From Artemia franciscana (Eukaryota; Arthropoda; Branchiopoda; Anostraca; Artemiidae), in contig NW_027063627.1 of the NCBI RefSeq assembly GCF_032884065.1, positions 234,001-298,000 on the forward strand: 64,000 nucleotides of DNA, read 5' to 3'. Of this stretch, positions 10,945 to 21,654 are shown piece by piece. The number at the start of each line of letters is the position of its first letter. Within the stretch, counting starts at the first letter, position 1. A program made the position numbers and the translations under genes. The notes beneath the pieces are model-generated. The model searched no databases and was not told the origin of the DNA. It was given only the letters and a program-made list of their open reading frames with translations.

Positions 10945-12822
10945 ACAAGAGCTAAGAGCTCATATGGCACTTGTGACGAGGCAAGAAGAGCTAAGAGCCA
11001 AGGGCTCATATGGTATGAGCTCTAACAAAATTCTAAGAATCAATAGATTGATTTAAAAGGAAAATCAGAGGCTTAATGTCGGTCAGGATTTAAAATAAGA
11101 TCTCTGAGTCACGATGTCCTTCTAAATATCAAAATTCATTAAGGTCCGATCACCCACTCGTAAGTTATAAATACCTCATTTTTTCAAATTTTTACTCTCC
11201 CTTTGCCCCCAAGATGGTCGAATCTGGGAAAACGACTATCAAGTCAATTTGTGCAGCTCCCTGACACGCCTACCAATTTTCATCGTCCTAGCACGTCCAG
11301 AAGCACCAAACTCGCCAAATCATTGAACTCCTCCCCCCAACTCCCCCAAAGAGAGCGAATCCAGTTTGGTTACGTCAATCACGTATCAAGGACATTTGCT
11401 TATTCTATCCACCAAGCTTCATCTCGATATCCCTCCACTCTAAGCGTTTTCCAAGATTTCCCTCTCCAACTCCCGCCAGTGTCAACAGATCTGGTCGGGA
11501 TTTGAAATAAGAGCTCTGAGACATGAATTCCTTCTAAATAAAAAATTTCATTAAGATCCGCTCACCCGTTCTTAAGTTAAAAATACCTAATTTTTTCTAA
11601 TTTTTCCAAATTAACGGCCCCCAGCTCCTCCAAAGAGAACGGATCCGTTCCAATTATGTCAATCGCGTATCTAGAACTTGTGCTTATTCTTCCCATCAAG
11701 TTTCATCCCGAAGTGTTTTCCAAGATTTCTGTTTCCCTCCTCCAACCCCCTATGTCCCCTGATCCAATTCGAGTCGAAAATGGAGCATCTGAGACATACG
11801 ATCCTTTTATATATATCAAGTTTTATTAAGATCTGATCACCTCTTCGTAAGATAAAAATACCCCAATTTTCACGTTTTCCAAGAATTCCGGTTTCCTCGT
11901 CCAACTCCCCTCAATGTCACAGGATCTGGTTGGGATTTCAAATTAGAGCTTTAAAGCACAAGATCCTTCTAAATATCAAATTTCATTAAGATCTGGTCAC
12001 CCGTTCGTAAGTTACAAATGCCTCATTTTTCCGAATTACCCCCCCCCCAAACTCCACCAAAGAGAGCTGATCCGGTCCGGTTATGTCAGTCACGTATCTT
12101 AGACAGCTTTTTATTCTTCCCATCCAGTTTCATCCTGATCTCTCCGCTTTAAGCATTTTCTAAGATTTCCCGTCCCCCCAACTGCCCCCCCCCAGTAACG
12201 CTGGATCCGGTTGAGATTTAAAATAAAAGATCTGAGTTACGAGGTCCTTCTAAATATGAAGTTTCAAGAAGATTCGATCACTCCTTCGTAAGTTAAAAAT
12301 ACGTCATTTTTTCTAATTTTTCAGAATTAACCCCCCCCCCCCCCAACTACCCCAAAGAGAGTGGATCCGTTTCGGTTATGTCAATCATGTATCTAGGACT
12401 TGTGCTTATTTTTTCCACCTAATTTCATCCCGATCCCTCCACTCTTAAGTGTTTTCCAAGATTTTAGGTTTTCCCCCTCCCCAGTGTCATCAGATCCAGT
12501 CGGGATTTAAAATAACAGCTCTGAGACACGGTATCCTTCCAAACATCAAATTTCATTAAGATCTGATCAACCGTTCGTAAGTTAAAAATACTTTCTTCTT
12601 TCTATTCCTTCCGAATTAACGGGCCCCCAACTCCCTCCCCCCCCAGATGGTCAAATCGGGAAAACGACTATTTCTAAGTTAATCTGGTCCGGTCCCTGAT
12701 ACGCCTACCAAATTTCATCGTCCTAGCTTACCTGGAAGTGCCTAAAGTAGCAAAACCGGGACCGACAGACCGACAGAATTTGCGATTTTTATATGTCACT
12801 TGGTTAATACCAAGTACCATAA
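10945..12822 (+). mobile_element. Helentron/DINE-like non-autonomous element, copy B
   Basis: It is collinear with copy A over its full length, from ACAAGAGCTAAGAGCTCATA to TTGGTTAATACCAAGTACCA. Copy B has one mismatch in the terminal hairpin and a shortened GACAGACCGACAG stretch. The array units match those of copy A in order, so both descend from one tandemly repeated master and not from independent amplification. It is inserted in the left arm of the inverted repeat, so it is younger than that arm. Confidence 0.82.
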
Positions 12823-12839
12823 GAACAATCCAGATTGTA

Positions 12840-13091
12840 TTTGTTCTACTTATTGCTTATGAGCCTTCAAACTTTCAAGAATATTAACTTTTTCAAAATT
12901 CCGCAATTTATAGAATTAAATTTTCATAATTTGACAATTCAAAGCCTTCAAATTTCAGTCTGTTTTTTTTAAAGTTCCTAAGATTAATTTTCATACTTTG
13001 ACAACTCAAAAAACATTCACCTTTCGAAAATTCTAAAGCATTTCACATTTTCATGCCCCTAATAGTCATTATTTTATTTTTTTATTACATA
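12840..13091 (+). repeat. Diverged tandem array, middle piece of left arm
   Basis: It carries the same units as 9920-10790 (TTTTCATAATTTGACAATTC, AAAGCCTTCAAATTT) and is cut at its right end by the LINE. Its last bases, TTTTTTTATTACATA, match the array phrase CTTTTTATTACATAATGCC at 10525-10545, and that phrase resumes after the LINE. Confidence 0.75.
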
Positions 13092-13344
13092 AACGCTGTT
13101 TTCTTGTCTTATCTAAGTGTAATCCAAAAATCTTCAAAAATCAGAGGAAATAAGTATCAATCTGCTTACCTGTTTTGCTAATAAGTGACCCTATAGAGTG
13201 GTGTATTATCCTAACTCGCATTTTTATGGTCAATCTTGTTATTTAAGGACTATTTTGTTTGGCCTTGTTTTAATTAGCCCACGTGTACGCTTGGTTTCAA
13301 AATTAGCGCGCGGGCACTGTTGTCACTATTAGAACGATAGAGTT

Positions 13345-14378
13345 ATGGAGAAAAATAAAGGATCGCCTAACACAGTTGCCCAAAAAAGACCAAGACATTC
13401 GCCCAAAAAAGGTGTTGATGAGTGCAAAGGTTGTGACTCCAAATTGCAAGAAGACGATTTTGCATTGCTTTGCGACTCATGCGAATCCTGGGTATGCGTC
13501 GTATGCTTGGAAATGACAGAGCCGGAATACAACTTAGTCACAAAAATGACTCGGAGGCTCGGGTCACTTTGGTTCTGCCCCGTATGTAAACAAAAGAAAA
13601 ACACGATCAACCAAGGGCTGACATCTGCAGAAATTAAAGATATTTTGAGGGGTGAAATTCAAACGTCATTTAAGGCGATGAGGATAAGTTTTGCGCTTTA
13701 TTAGAGCCTATCCAACGGAAAGTAGCTGAAATCGAGAATGACCTGAAAAATAAGTGCACACTTTCTGACGTCCAGTATTTTACCGAGAACCTAATAGGAG
13801 TGAAGTGTCAGAGCTTGGAAAAAAGCCTAACTGAAAAATTTGTGAAAAAGGACGAGGAAATCAGTGTCAGTAGCTCGAACTTAAGTTCATTTTATGTGTC
13901 AGATATTGTGGAAAAACAAAAAAACCTGATCGTGCTTGGTTTAGCTGAAGACGCTACTTTGTCATCTCGTAGACAACAAAACGAGACCGATTGCAAATTT
14001 TTCAACGACAAGCTACTTGTACTTTGCCCTGCGAAATGTAGCTACTCAGTTAGACTTGGTAAACATACGCCTGGTAAAATCAGGCCTATGAAGTTGATGT
14101 TTAAGACACCGGTAGAACGTGATACAGCTTGTTTCTTTCTGATGTCCGAGACTGCTAGTATCAAAGCTACATACCCCTTGTTCAAAGTCTCTCATGATCG
14201 TACTACGATTGAACTGTTGGAAAAAAAGAAGTATGATGCCCTGAAACAGGAGCTGAAATCGAAATTGGACGCTGGCGAAACTAACTGGAAAATAAAACGT
14301 AGCAAAAACGGACTAACCCTCGTGAATAATAACTCTTTTCGTGAAACCCCAAATAGCTACGCGAGCATCGAAGAGTGA
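13345..14378 (+). pseudogene. LINE ORF1 with PHD-like zinc finger, one frameshift
   Basis: The N-terminal part (13345-13704) is basic, then carries a zinc finger: CKGCDSKLQEDDFALLCDSC, WVCVVC and WFCPVC. The spacing fits a PHD finger (C4HC3), but the usual His position is Cys. After a single-base frameshift near 13680 the protein continues in the next frame to 14378 with a coiled, charged region (KSLTEKFVKKDEEI) and a domain holding KNLIVLGLAED and KIRPMKLMFKT, similar in style to the RRM/esterase-like C-terminal parts of CR1/Jockey ORF1 proteins. ORF1 proteins bind element RNA and help integration. The stop overlaps the first codons of ORF2 (14341) in another frame. The ATG at 13345 was chosen as the first in frame before the zinc finger. 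Confidence 0.75.
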
Positions 14379-17323
14379 CTCCCTAAAAAAGTTGAAGTGT
14401 CTGAGTGATAAATTTTTGGTTACATATACAAATGCAGACTGCCTGTCATCTAAATGGGAAGAGTTTAGTGAGCTAATAAAGCAACGTAAACCGCATTTAG
14501 TTGTTGTTACCGAAGTTTTACCAAAACATTTCAGTGACCCGTCTATTTATTTTCAGCCGCTACCACAATATAATTTAGTATCTAATAATTCAGCTAAAAG
14601 AGGCATTTGTATTTATATTCATTGTTCTATTAAGTTTTCTGTGGTTGTTGATTCGTTAGTAGACTCAGTGTCGGAGTGTCTTTTGGTTGATGTTAAATTG
14701 CCTTATCATAGTACTTACATGTGTATTGCAGCTTTTTATCGTAGTCCTACTGTGAATCTATCGATTCCAGTTAATAATGCCAATATTCTAGCGTGTATTT
14801 CTCGTCTTGTTGGTCGTAGATCAAAGTTCCTTATTCTAGGTGACTTCAATTTACCTTTGATAGATTGGAGTGCGCATAGTACGAGTTTGTACACTTCATC
14901 GTATGAGCAGCAATTTTTAGATAGATTGGATGATCTGTACTTATACCAACATATTGTTAGGCCAACTCGAGCCAGGAATGATGCTATTCCATCGATTTTA
15001 GATCTGGTTATTACCAAGTCAATCGATGATATTTTGAGTGTAGATTTCCGTCCGCCTTTAGGTAAAAGTGATCATGTTATGTTAGATATTTACATGAATA
15101 TTGATGCTCAACAGAGAGGTTTTGAGTTTTATCGGCATGATTATGCTAAAGCCGATTATGAATCAATGCGACAATTTATTTCGTCTATTAATATCATGTA
15201 TGAACTAAAAAATAATCATGTTTCTCCGGACACCGCGTTTGATTTTGTAACAAAGGTGTTGAGGGAATATAGGGATAAATTTGTTCCTTTGGTGAGGAAT
15301 TTTTCCGGTCGCAGAAATAATCCTAAACTTCCGAGACACATACTCCAAGCAATACGTGAAAAAAATAGTCTTTGGCGGTCTTATATTGAGTCACGACATA
15401 GTAAAGTAGTCAGACAAGGGCATTTGGATACTCAGTTGCAAGAGGATTCAGGTGAATGGCATGCGTATTCACTAGCGAGAAACAAGGTCACTCGGCTTCT
15501 TAGGGCTAATCGTGAAGAGCTTGAGTCGCGTATTATTCACTCAAGCACTGCATCACCTAAAATATTTTGGAAATATGCAAATAGGAATAAGCCTAACCTT
15601 GCACCATCTTCATCTACGTTCACACATCAGGATACACACCAAAAGATTGATAGTGATTCTGAGAAGGCTCTTATTTTTAATCAAATTTTTTCTTCAGTTT
15701 TTGTTAAAACACAGCCAATTCATTCAAATGAAGCTAATTTTGCATCTCAAGTAGAGTCGATTGCGTCGCCGGACATTCTTGTTCCATTTGACGATTCAGG
15801 TTTCTCATTGACTGAAGTTTATACTATTCTTATAAAATTGGATACGTCTAAAGGGCCGGATATAGACGGTTTCCCGAACATAATGATAAGACAAATTGCT
15901 CATGAAATTGCAGAACCACTTACCTATATATTTAACTTATATTTGGCGCATGTACTGTGTCCGTCAGGGTGGAAGAAGGCCTTGGTAAAGCCGCTTCACA
16001 AAAGTGGCTCCAGGTCAGATTTTAAAAACTATCGGCCAATTTCAATCACGTCTATTTTTTGCCGAGTGATGGAAAAGTTGATTGTTTCACGCGTTCAAAA
16101 GTATTTTGACGGAAATCATCTTTGGAATCCTGCTCAGCATGGTTTCCGAAAAAATAGGTCTTGTAATACTCAGCTTCTTGAGGTTACTTTGGATTTTCAA
16201 CGTTTTGCCGATTTAGCTATACCCTTTGACTGCATTTACATCGACTTCTCGAAGGCATTCGGCAAAGTCTCAATACCCACCCTTCTTAAAAAATGTGCAG
16301 CTTATAAATTGGGTAAAAAAAACAATTGCATTTATTGCTGATTATCTAAATGGACGAACTCAGCAGGTTGTTATTGGTGAAGCTATGTCATCCTCAATTG
16401 ATGTGTTAAGCGGAGTCCCCCAGGGTAGCTGCCTGGGTCCAATTTTATTTTGTTTATTTATTAATGATCTCCCTTCCTCTGTTCAGCATTCAACTGTCAA
16501 GATGTTCGCGGATGATGTAAAACTTTATCTACCAGTACGAGACCAAAACGATGGGCAACTTTTACAGGAGGATCTTGACTCTCTAACTTATTGGTGCGAA
16601 TCTAATTCCATGTTTATAAACCCTTCTAAGTGTGTTGTTCTACACTATGCTCGTAAACTCCCACCTGTGCATACTTACCAGCTGTCTGGCATACAAATCC
16701 CTTCTAACGAAATAGTGCGTGACCTTGGTGTTTACTTTGATACCCAATTGAAATTTGATAAGCATGTTTCGGAAATTGTAAAGAATGCGAATTATTGTTT
16801 ATCGTCTATAAGGAGAAGCTTTAGTAGGTTCAACCTTCGTAATTTCTTACTACTATACAAATCAATGGTCCGCCCTCTTCTTGAGTGTAATACTTCTGTT
16901 TGGTTTCCATTAAGTCTAACGGATGAGCATAGGATAGAAAAGGTTCAGAGAAGGGCCACTAGATTGGTCCCATACCTTCAGCGCCTGTCTTATCCGCAGA
17001 GACTTTCTAGGCTTCAACTCCCGTCGTTGAAGTTTCGTAGACGTCGCAATGACCTTGTAAATGTGTTTCGTATAATTAAAGGAGTGATTGATGTTGATCC
17101 AAATTTATTTTTTAAATTTAGCCATTATCACTCTACTCGTCAGCATGATTATGAATTATATCCCCCAAAACCACTGAAAAAAATTGGTCAATTATCTTTT
17201 GTTAGTAGAGTTGCCGGACCATGGAATGGTTTGCCTTTGGAGGTTGTCAAAGCAGAGAGTGTTCGAAATTTTAAGAGTGCATTAGTAAATACGCCTTTTT
17301 ATTTAGACGCTTTTGTTGTGTAG
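14341..17323 (+). pseudogene. LINE ORF2: AP-type endonuclease plus reverse transcriptase, one frameshift
   Basis: The first part (14341-16341) begins with an exonuclease-endonuclease-phosphatase domain: NADCLSSKWEEF, VVVTEVLPK, LILGDFNLPLIDW and GKSDHVMLD, which give the metal and catalytic residues Asn, Glu, Asp-Asn and Asp-His. The reverse transcriptase follows: KPLHKSGSRSDFKNYRPISI, HGFRKNRSCNTQLLE and DFSKAFGKVS (most relatives have Asp where Gly stands). A frameshift at an eight-A run near 16315-16322 moves the frame to 16226-17323. That part has GVPQGSCLGPILFCLFINDL, the catalytic FADDVKLY box, and the thumb and C-terminal region to a TAG stop. The enzyme would nick target DNA and copy element RNA by target-primed reverse transcription. 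The product of this copy is broken, though only slightly. Confidence 0.9.
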
Positions 17324-17463
17324 TGTCGTTTTATTTAGAAGTTTTTGCTGTTTAATTTGTCGTTGCCAATTTACTTTAGATTAGTATTATGATTTTGTGT
17401 TTTTGTGTTTTTGCGACAAGCATTAATGCTTACCACTATTCGTAATAATAAATAAATAAATAA

Positions 17464-18340
17464 TGCATTCACACTCTCATGAATTCCAAATGTTTTTCCA
17501 AACTCCATAATTGTTGGACCTAATTTTCATAATTTGAAGACTAATTTTAAAAAATTAAAATTCTGTATTTTTAAACTTCCAGAACTTGTAATTTCTGTAT
17601 TCGAATAACGCACAGATTTTTGACTCCATCGATAATCTCAACTCTTATCCTATTCTCTATAATTCTTGGAATGAAATTGTATAATTTGACTAAAATCTTT
17701 CAGAATTAATGAACATGACCTTTTTCTGATTTTTATTCGACTTAATTTCACAGTTTGAACAAATAAAGTCTTTACAAATTTAACACTTTAGCTCTTTCAA
17801 GACTTAATTTTCAGATTTTTATAACTAATCCTTTTTAACTGATGATTTTATAACCAATGAATCATTAGTTTTATAACTAATGAATCATTAGTTTTATAAC
17901 AAATGAAAACAAGAATCATTACTTTCTTTCGAAATTCCACAGTTCTTCAAATTAATTTCGCATATTGGGCACACAAAATCTTCACAGTTGAAGAATCTAA
18001 ATCAATTTCAAATTTTCACACTTCTAAGGCTTCTAATTTTCAGATTGTGATAGATTGCGCCTTTCAGATTCCAAGGCTCTCTGGTTTCAGAGTTCTAATA
18101 CTGCTATCGCTCTGATCTTGAGAAACAATATCCTTTCCATTTCACGAATCTGAGCTTTCTGAAGAATTTTGGCACTCTAAGACTTTCAGTCGTCCAATTT
18201 CTGGAGCATAACTCTTTTATTCGTGTTGTTTCCACCAATATTAAACTTCAAGGAATTTTTGTTTCCGGCTTACTCCAAGTCTTCAGTCTTCAAGAGATTA
18301 TTTTTCTCTAATTTTTAGAATTGTGTGTTTTGTGGTTTTC
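17464..18340 (+). repeat. Diverged tandem array, left arm after the LINE
   Basis: Continues the array interrupted at 13091: ATAATTTGAAGACTAATTTT, CATAATTGTTGGACCTAATT, AATTTTCAGATTTTTATAAC. A local 35-base duplication (AACTAATGAATCATTAGTTT) sits at about 17850-17905. Confidence 0.7.
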
Positions 18341-18660
18341 TGTTTAAAAAAAATGTGCAAAAACACGCGAACACAGTATGCTATTTGCAAAATAATAGAA
18401 GACTTAAATAATAATAAAAAATGATGGGGGCACTCGTTTTAAACTTGTATTTCTTCCTAGTAAGGGCTTGAACGTTACTTTTTTTTAATCTGAAAAACTT
18501 ACATACATTCAAAACATACATCTAATTCAATATGTCATATACGACACTACGAAATAATTATAAAAATCTTGGAAAAGTCATGGTCGAAGCGAAAGCTGCA
18601 ACCTAGTAAAGAATGAATAAAGAATGAACTTGCGTTCAATCCACCAGAACATAGACAAGA
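18341..18660. other. Spacer between modules of the left arm
   Basis: AT-rich, no repeat or gene recognised. Confidence 0.35.
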
Positions 18661-19100
18661 AATCATAAAACAACATAATAAATTGAAGAAAGTCGATATG
18701 GCGGAATTCAAAATCTCTATAGTTTATACGCCAAACTCATTCTGCGAAATTCAAGACTCCACTCAATATGGGGAAAATTAACCCCTCTCAGCTATCAAAG
18801 GAGATTTATCAGCGGGAAAGTCAACATACACACCTGAAAACTCTCTCGAGCCAATAAGGAAAAGATAAGAAATAGGAAACCTAACATAAACATGAAAACT
18901 TACTACGACTGAAATTCAACCCTCTCAAGTCAATACAGGAGACTCATCAATGGTAAAGTCAGCTTACATGCCTCATACACACTCATTATGGTGAAATTGA
19001 TTCCTCTCCAATCAACATGGCGAATTTCAATCCTCTTGAGTCAGTGGGTAAAACTCAACGTATATATGTGGAAACACCATATACATCACAATTTTTTTTA
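18661..19100 (+). repeat. Second tandem module of left arm
   Basis: Four or five diverged units of about 85-95 bases carry GTGAAATTCAACCCTCTC-like, GAGTCAATACAGGAGACTCA and GGTAAAGTCAACATACA-like phrases. The reverse complement of this module occurs at 23030-23460 (TGACTCTACCGTTGATGAGT, CTCTTGTATTGACTCGAGAG). Confidence 0.75.
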
Positions 19101-19440
19101 CACCACACATACCTTAACGTAGTCAAAACCCATTAAACCAGAAAGTAACTCGAGACAAAATAACTAAAGCCTATCATCGCAAAAAATATTTGAACAAAAT
19201 TCAAAACACTTCTGTGTTTTGAATTTTGTTTTGGAACTACTGTGAACAAAAGGAAAATGGTGAAGAATTTAGTTTTAAAAAAAATGCATTTAAAAACTTT
19301 GGGACAAAAATTAAAAATGGTGAAAACCTTGGGAAAAAAAAATAAAAGACAAAATTACGTCAAAGATCAAAATGTTGATAATTAAGGGACAACAATTGAA
19401 AAATATAAAATTGCAACCAAAGGGAGTCAAGCAGTGGAAT
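19101..19440 (+). repeat. Third (inner) module of left arm
   Basis: Short units built on AAAAATGGTGAAAACCTTGG and GGGACAAAAATTAAAAATGG. The reverse complement is recognisable at 22720-22990 (TTTTGCCATTTTCAATTTTA, GTTTTTGTTCCCGTAGTTTT), including the outer phrase TTTGACTACGTTAAGGTATG against TTTGACTAGCTTAAGATATG. Confidence 0.7.
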
Positions 19441-19710
19441 AACTCTAATATGACGTATTGTTCTATTTTTGGTATTTCTATATTTACATATTTTGAATGT
19501 ATTTTATATTGATATATTTTTTTTATTTATATTTTTAACTAGCTGTTGAGGTGGCGCTTCGCGTCACCCCAACACCTAGTTGGTGGGGCGCTTTGCGCCT
19601 CCCCAAGCCCCCCGTGCGCGTAAGTCGTTACGCGCCATATTAGTTACGCGCCATTGTAGTTGTGTCCTTGTGTCCCACCTGTGAATAGAGATAGATATAA
19701 ATATATGTTT

Positions 19711-19857
19711 TTAACTACATAAAACATGCGAATATACAACATTCTTCGCTGTCCCATTGTCTGTGCATATAAATAGATTGTCAGGTTTACTGACTCTTGA
19801 ACATGCAACATTTAATTGTCCATGGGAAAAACAATCCGTATTCAGATCTATACCTCA
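19711..19857 (-). pseudogene. Helitron Pif1-type helicase, extreme C-terminus
   Basis: The minus-strand frame reads GIDLNTDCFSHGQLNVACSR, then VSKPDNLFICTDNGTAKNVV and YSHVLCS before a TAA stop (19711-19713). The CFSHGQLxVACSRV core is the conserved motif VI region of Helitron RepHel helicases. It is preceded by two in-frame stops and then by a minisatellite in place of the remaining helicase. At about 48 residues it is only the end of a protein that usually exceeds 1,400. It lacks an ATG. Confidence 0.85.
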
Positions 19858-19871
19858 TTATTCTAATGATG

Positions 19872-20118
19872 TGTCCCGGTCGTCATTTACATTCCCTGTG
19901 TCCCGGTCGTCATTTGTGTCCCGGTGTCCCAAATTTGTAATTTCTCTTTGAGTGTCCCGGTCGTCATTTATATTCCCGGTGTCCCGGTCGTCATTTATAT
20001 ATCCCGCCTGTGCCGCCGGCGTCCCCGTTGTAGTTGTGTCCCTGTGTCTCGGTCGTCATTTATATTCCCTCTGTCTCGGTCGTCATTTGTGTCCCGGTCT
20101 GTAATTTCTCTTTGAGTG
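19872..20118. repeat. GC-richer minisatellite with 27-bp period
   Basis: The core CGGTCGTCATTT occurs at about 19877, 19904, 19958, 19985, 20050 and 20077; the spacings are 27, 54, 27, 65 and 27. The units read GTGTCCCGGTCGTCATTTAT with ATTCCC. The array replaces the middle of the Helitron. Confidence 0.85.
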
Positions 20119-20236
20119 TTTTTTCTTTTTAGTATTTTTTAGTTTTTTAACTTTTTTCTTTTTTCAGTTTTCTTTTTCTTCTTTATTTTTCAGCGTCACT
20201 ATGAAGTACATATTGCCGAACCTTTGTTTTTTTAAC

Positions 20237-20500
20237 TTAAATCTGGTAGGCATTGATGACCTTATGCAAGTCAAAATCCCAAACCCAATCATCATCGCTA
20301 TCATTTTCAGTTTTGATATGTTTTGACTCTCGCTGTCCAGGTGGATTTTCATCTAACTGCGCGGTTTTGCGTTCTTTAGCCGCAAGCCTGTTTTCTTGCT
20401 GTTCTTGTGATTCATCGGCACGCTTTCTTTTCTTACTTTCTCTATCAGCAGCAAGTTTTTTGGCAAAGACTCTTTGAGCAGCTTCCTCGGCTGTTGCCAT
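20237..20500 (-). CDS. Helitron N-terminal basic coiled segment, remnant
   Basis: An 87-codon minus-strand frame begins MATAEEAAQRVFAKKLAADR, is Lys/Arg/Glu/Gln-rich (RAAK-, RLAAKERK-type repeats) to about residue 50, then turns acidic (ENDSDDDWVWDFDLHK). Helitron replicases often start with such charged repeats before the Rep domain, and the position just inside the tentative 5' end supports this. No Rep or zinc-finger motif is left. The function of the fragment alone is unknown, and it may not be expressed. A neighbouring host origin is not excluded. Confidence 0.5.
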   Translation of the reverse strand: MATAEEAAQRVFAKKLAADRESKKRKRADESQEQQENRLAAKERKTAQLDENPPGQRESKHIKTENDSDDDWVWDFDLHKVINAYQI

Positions 20501-20646
20501 TGTAGGTTCTTTAATGGTAAAAAGGGCACACCAGGGCTACCTATGCAAAAATGATTTTCTTTCTTGTTCAAGCAAGGCGATTTAAGTTTCTTTTATACGG
20601 TTTTCGATAATGGCGATGCTAATGGTGTACTTTTATTTCGACCCGA

Positions 20647-20993
20647 TACCATTTTTGGGGAGTATTCAAGCTATTTATTGAAATCCCATAAATTTGGGTT
20701 TCAAAGTAACATTGTACCTTAATCTAAGGTTAATCTCAACCTTAATAAAGGTGGATTTTTTCTCATTAAGGTTTTTTAGTTTTTGATTACTCTTTTACTC
20801 GGTTCGATCTTTACTAGGTGGCAGCTATTGCTGTAAACATGATTGTGAATTGAACAACTGGATTATGACAAGCTTAGAGAGAAGATACCCTGCAACGGAG
20901 ATGCAACAAAAAGTTGTTAATTAATGAGACTATGTCATGTTAACTTGCTTCCGTTGTTACAATTAACTCGTTTTTATTTCATCCTCGTCGCAA
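20647..20993. other. Centre of the Foldback-like complex, right of the Helitron
   Basis: No gene. A short palindromic stretch around 20720-20785 repeats AACCTTAAT/ATTAAGGTT. Confidence 0.4.
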
Positions 20994-21208
20994 GGTGTCT
21001 TTCTGTAAGCTTGTCACGGTCCAATTCTGCAATTGGATATCTTTCTAAAGGTCGCAATCTGCTCACTGTGACATATACTTGACCTTTTGTAAAACAGTCC
21101 TTCCCCAAATAGATAACTTGTATTTAGATCCTTAAATTTTATGCACTGAGCATGCCCCACAGAGAGTTAGTGAAAGTTGTCTTCTTTCAACGGTTCTGTG
21201 GTTAAATT
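20994..21208 (-). pseudogene. Pif1-family helicase C-terminal remnant 1
   Basis: Minus-strand frames read TVERRQLSLTLCGACSVHK, then a stop in place of the Gln of the HKxQG motif, then after a frameshift VIYLGKDCFTKGQVYVTVSR and LRPLERYPIAELDRDKL. This is motif V to VI of a Pif1-type 5'-3' DNA helicase (HKxQG, then GQxYVxxSR). No ATPase Walker motifs are nearby. At about 70 residues, with a stop and a frameshift, it is a pseudogene fragment. Confidence 0.75.
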
Positions 21209-21654
21209 AGCTCGCTAATGAGTTAGACATGGTAACTAAAGAATTAACGAACGAAACGAGTTCAAGAGTTAACAAGTTAATTACTATTTCTAACTCGTTT
21301 GTGAATTATTTCTTCCTTTTTGTTTTCCGATTTTATTATACAAGCAGTATACAGGTGCCTCAGTATCATGGAATGTCTTTAGAATAGACACAGGTGGTAA
21401 AACCTTACCATCTTAAAATTTTTGAGCTAAACTATGGGACGAATAATTTGAAGTTACAGTACGAATAAGTTCTTTTATTAGACAGTGTAAAACAGATACA
21501 AGAATTCTTGATATTTTGATTGACCACAGACGTCAGTGATTATCGCTAGCAGATAAACTAAAATATTACAATCAAAACAAACTAAATTTATACGGAATTA
21601 AACAACTAATTCCGGGTCACAGATAATTTCCGGTTCAGTGGTTTAGAGGGATCA

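Larger units (their letters stand above)
13092..17460 (+). mobile_element. Nearly full-length CR1/Jockey-superfamily LINE
   Basis: A 4.4-kb non-LTR retrotransposon with a 5' UTR, a PHD-like ORF1, an endonuclease/reverse-transcriptase ORF2 and a 3' tail of AATAAATAAATAA. Its limits follow from the array it interrupts: the phrase TTATTACATAATGC is intact elsewhere and split here, with ATAA on both sides (13089-13092 and 17460-17463) as a possible short target duplication. Only two frameshifts separate it from full coding capacity, so the insertion is fairly recent. Confidence 0.88.
19539..20646 (-). mobile_element. Deleted, non-autonomous Helitron
   Basis: The 3' end is clear on the minus strand: a GC-rich hairpin GGTGACGCGAAGCGCCACC, then TCAACAG and the terminal CTAG, followed by T, which is the Helitron signature (CTRR end, insertion between A and T). 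Just inside lies a second GC-rich hairpin. The coding remains are an N-terminal basic segment and the last part of the helicase, with everything between lost. The 5' end is tentatively placed at TCGGGTCG (20646), which is preceded by A; this end is uncertain. Confidence 0.78.

Noticed and set aside
14736-15017. Minus-strand 93-codon frame
   Set aside because: It is the shadow of the LINE endonuclease coding strand.
19757-20115. Plus-strand frames with repeated SRSSF words
   Set aside because: They read the Helitron helicase end backwards and then the 27-bp minisatellite.
20253-20477. Plus-strand Ser/Cys-rich 74-codon frame
   Set aside because: It is the reverse of the charged Helitron N-terminal segment and has no domain.
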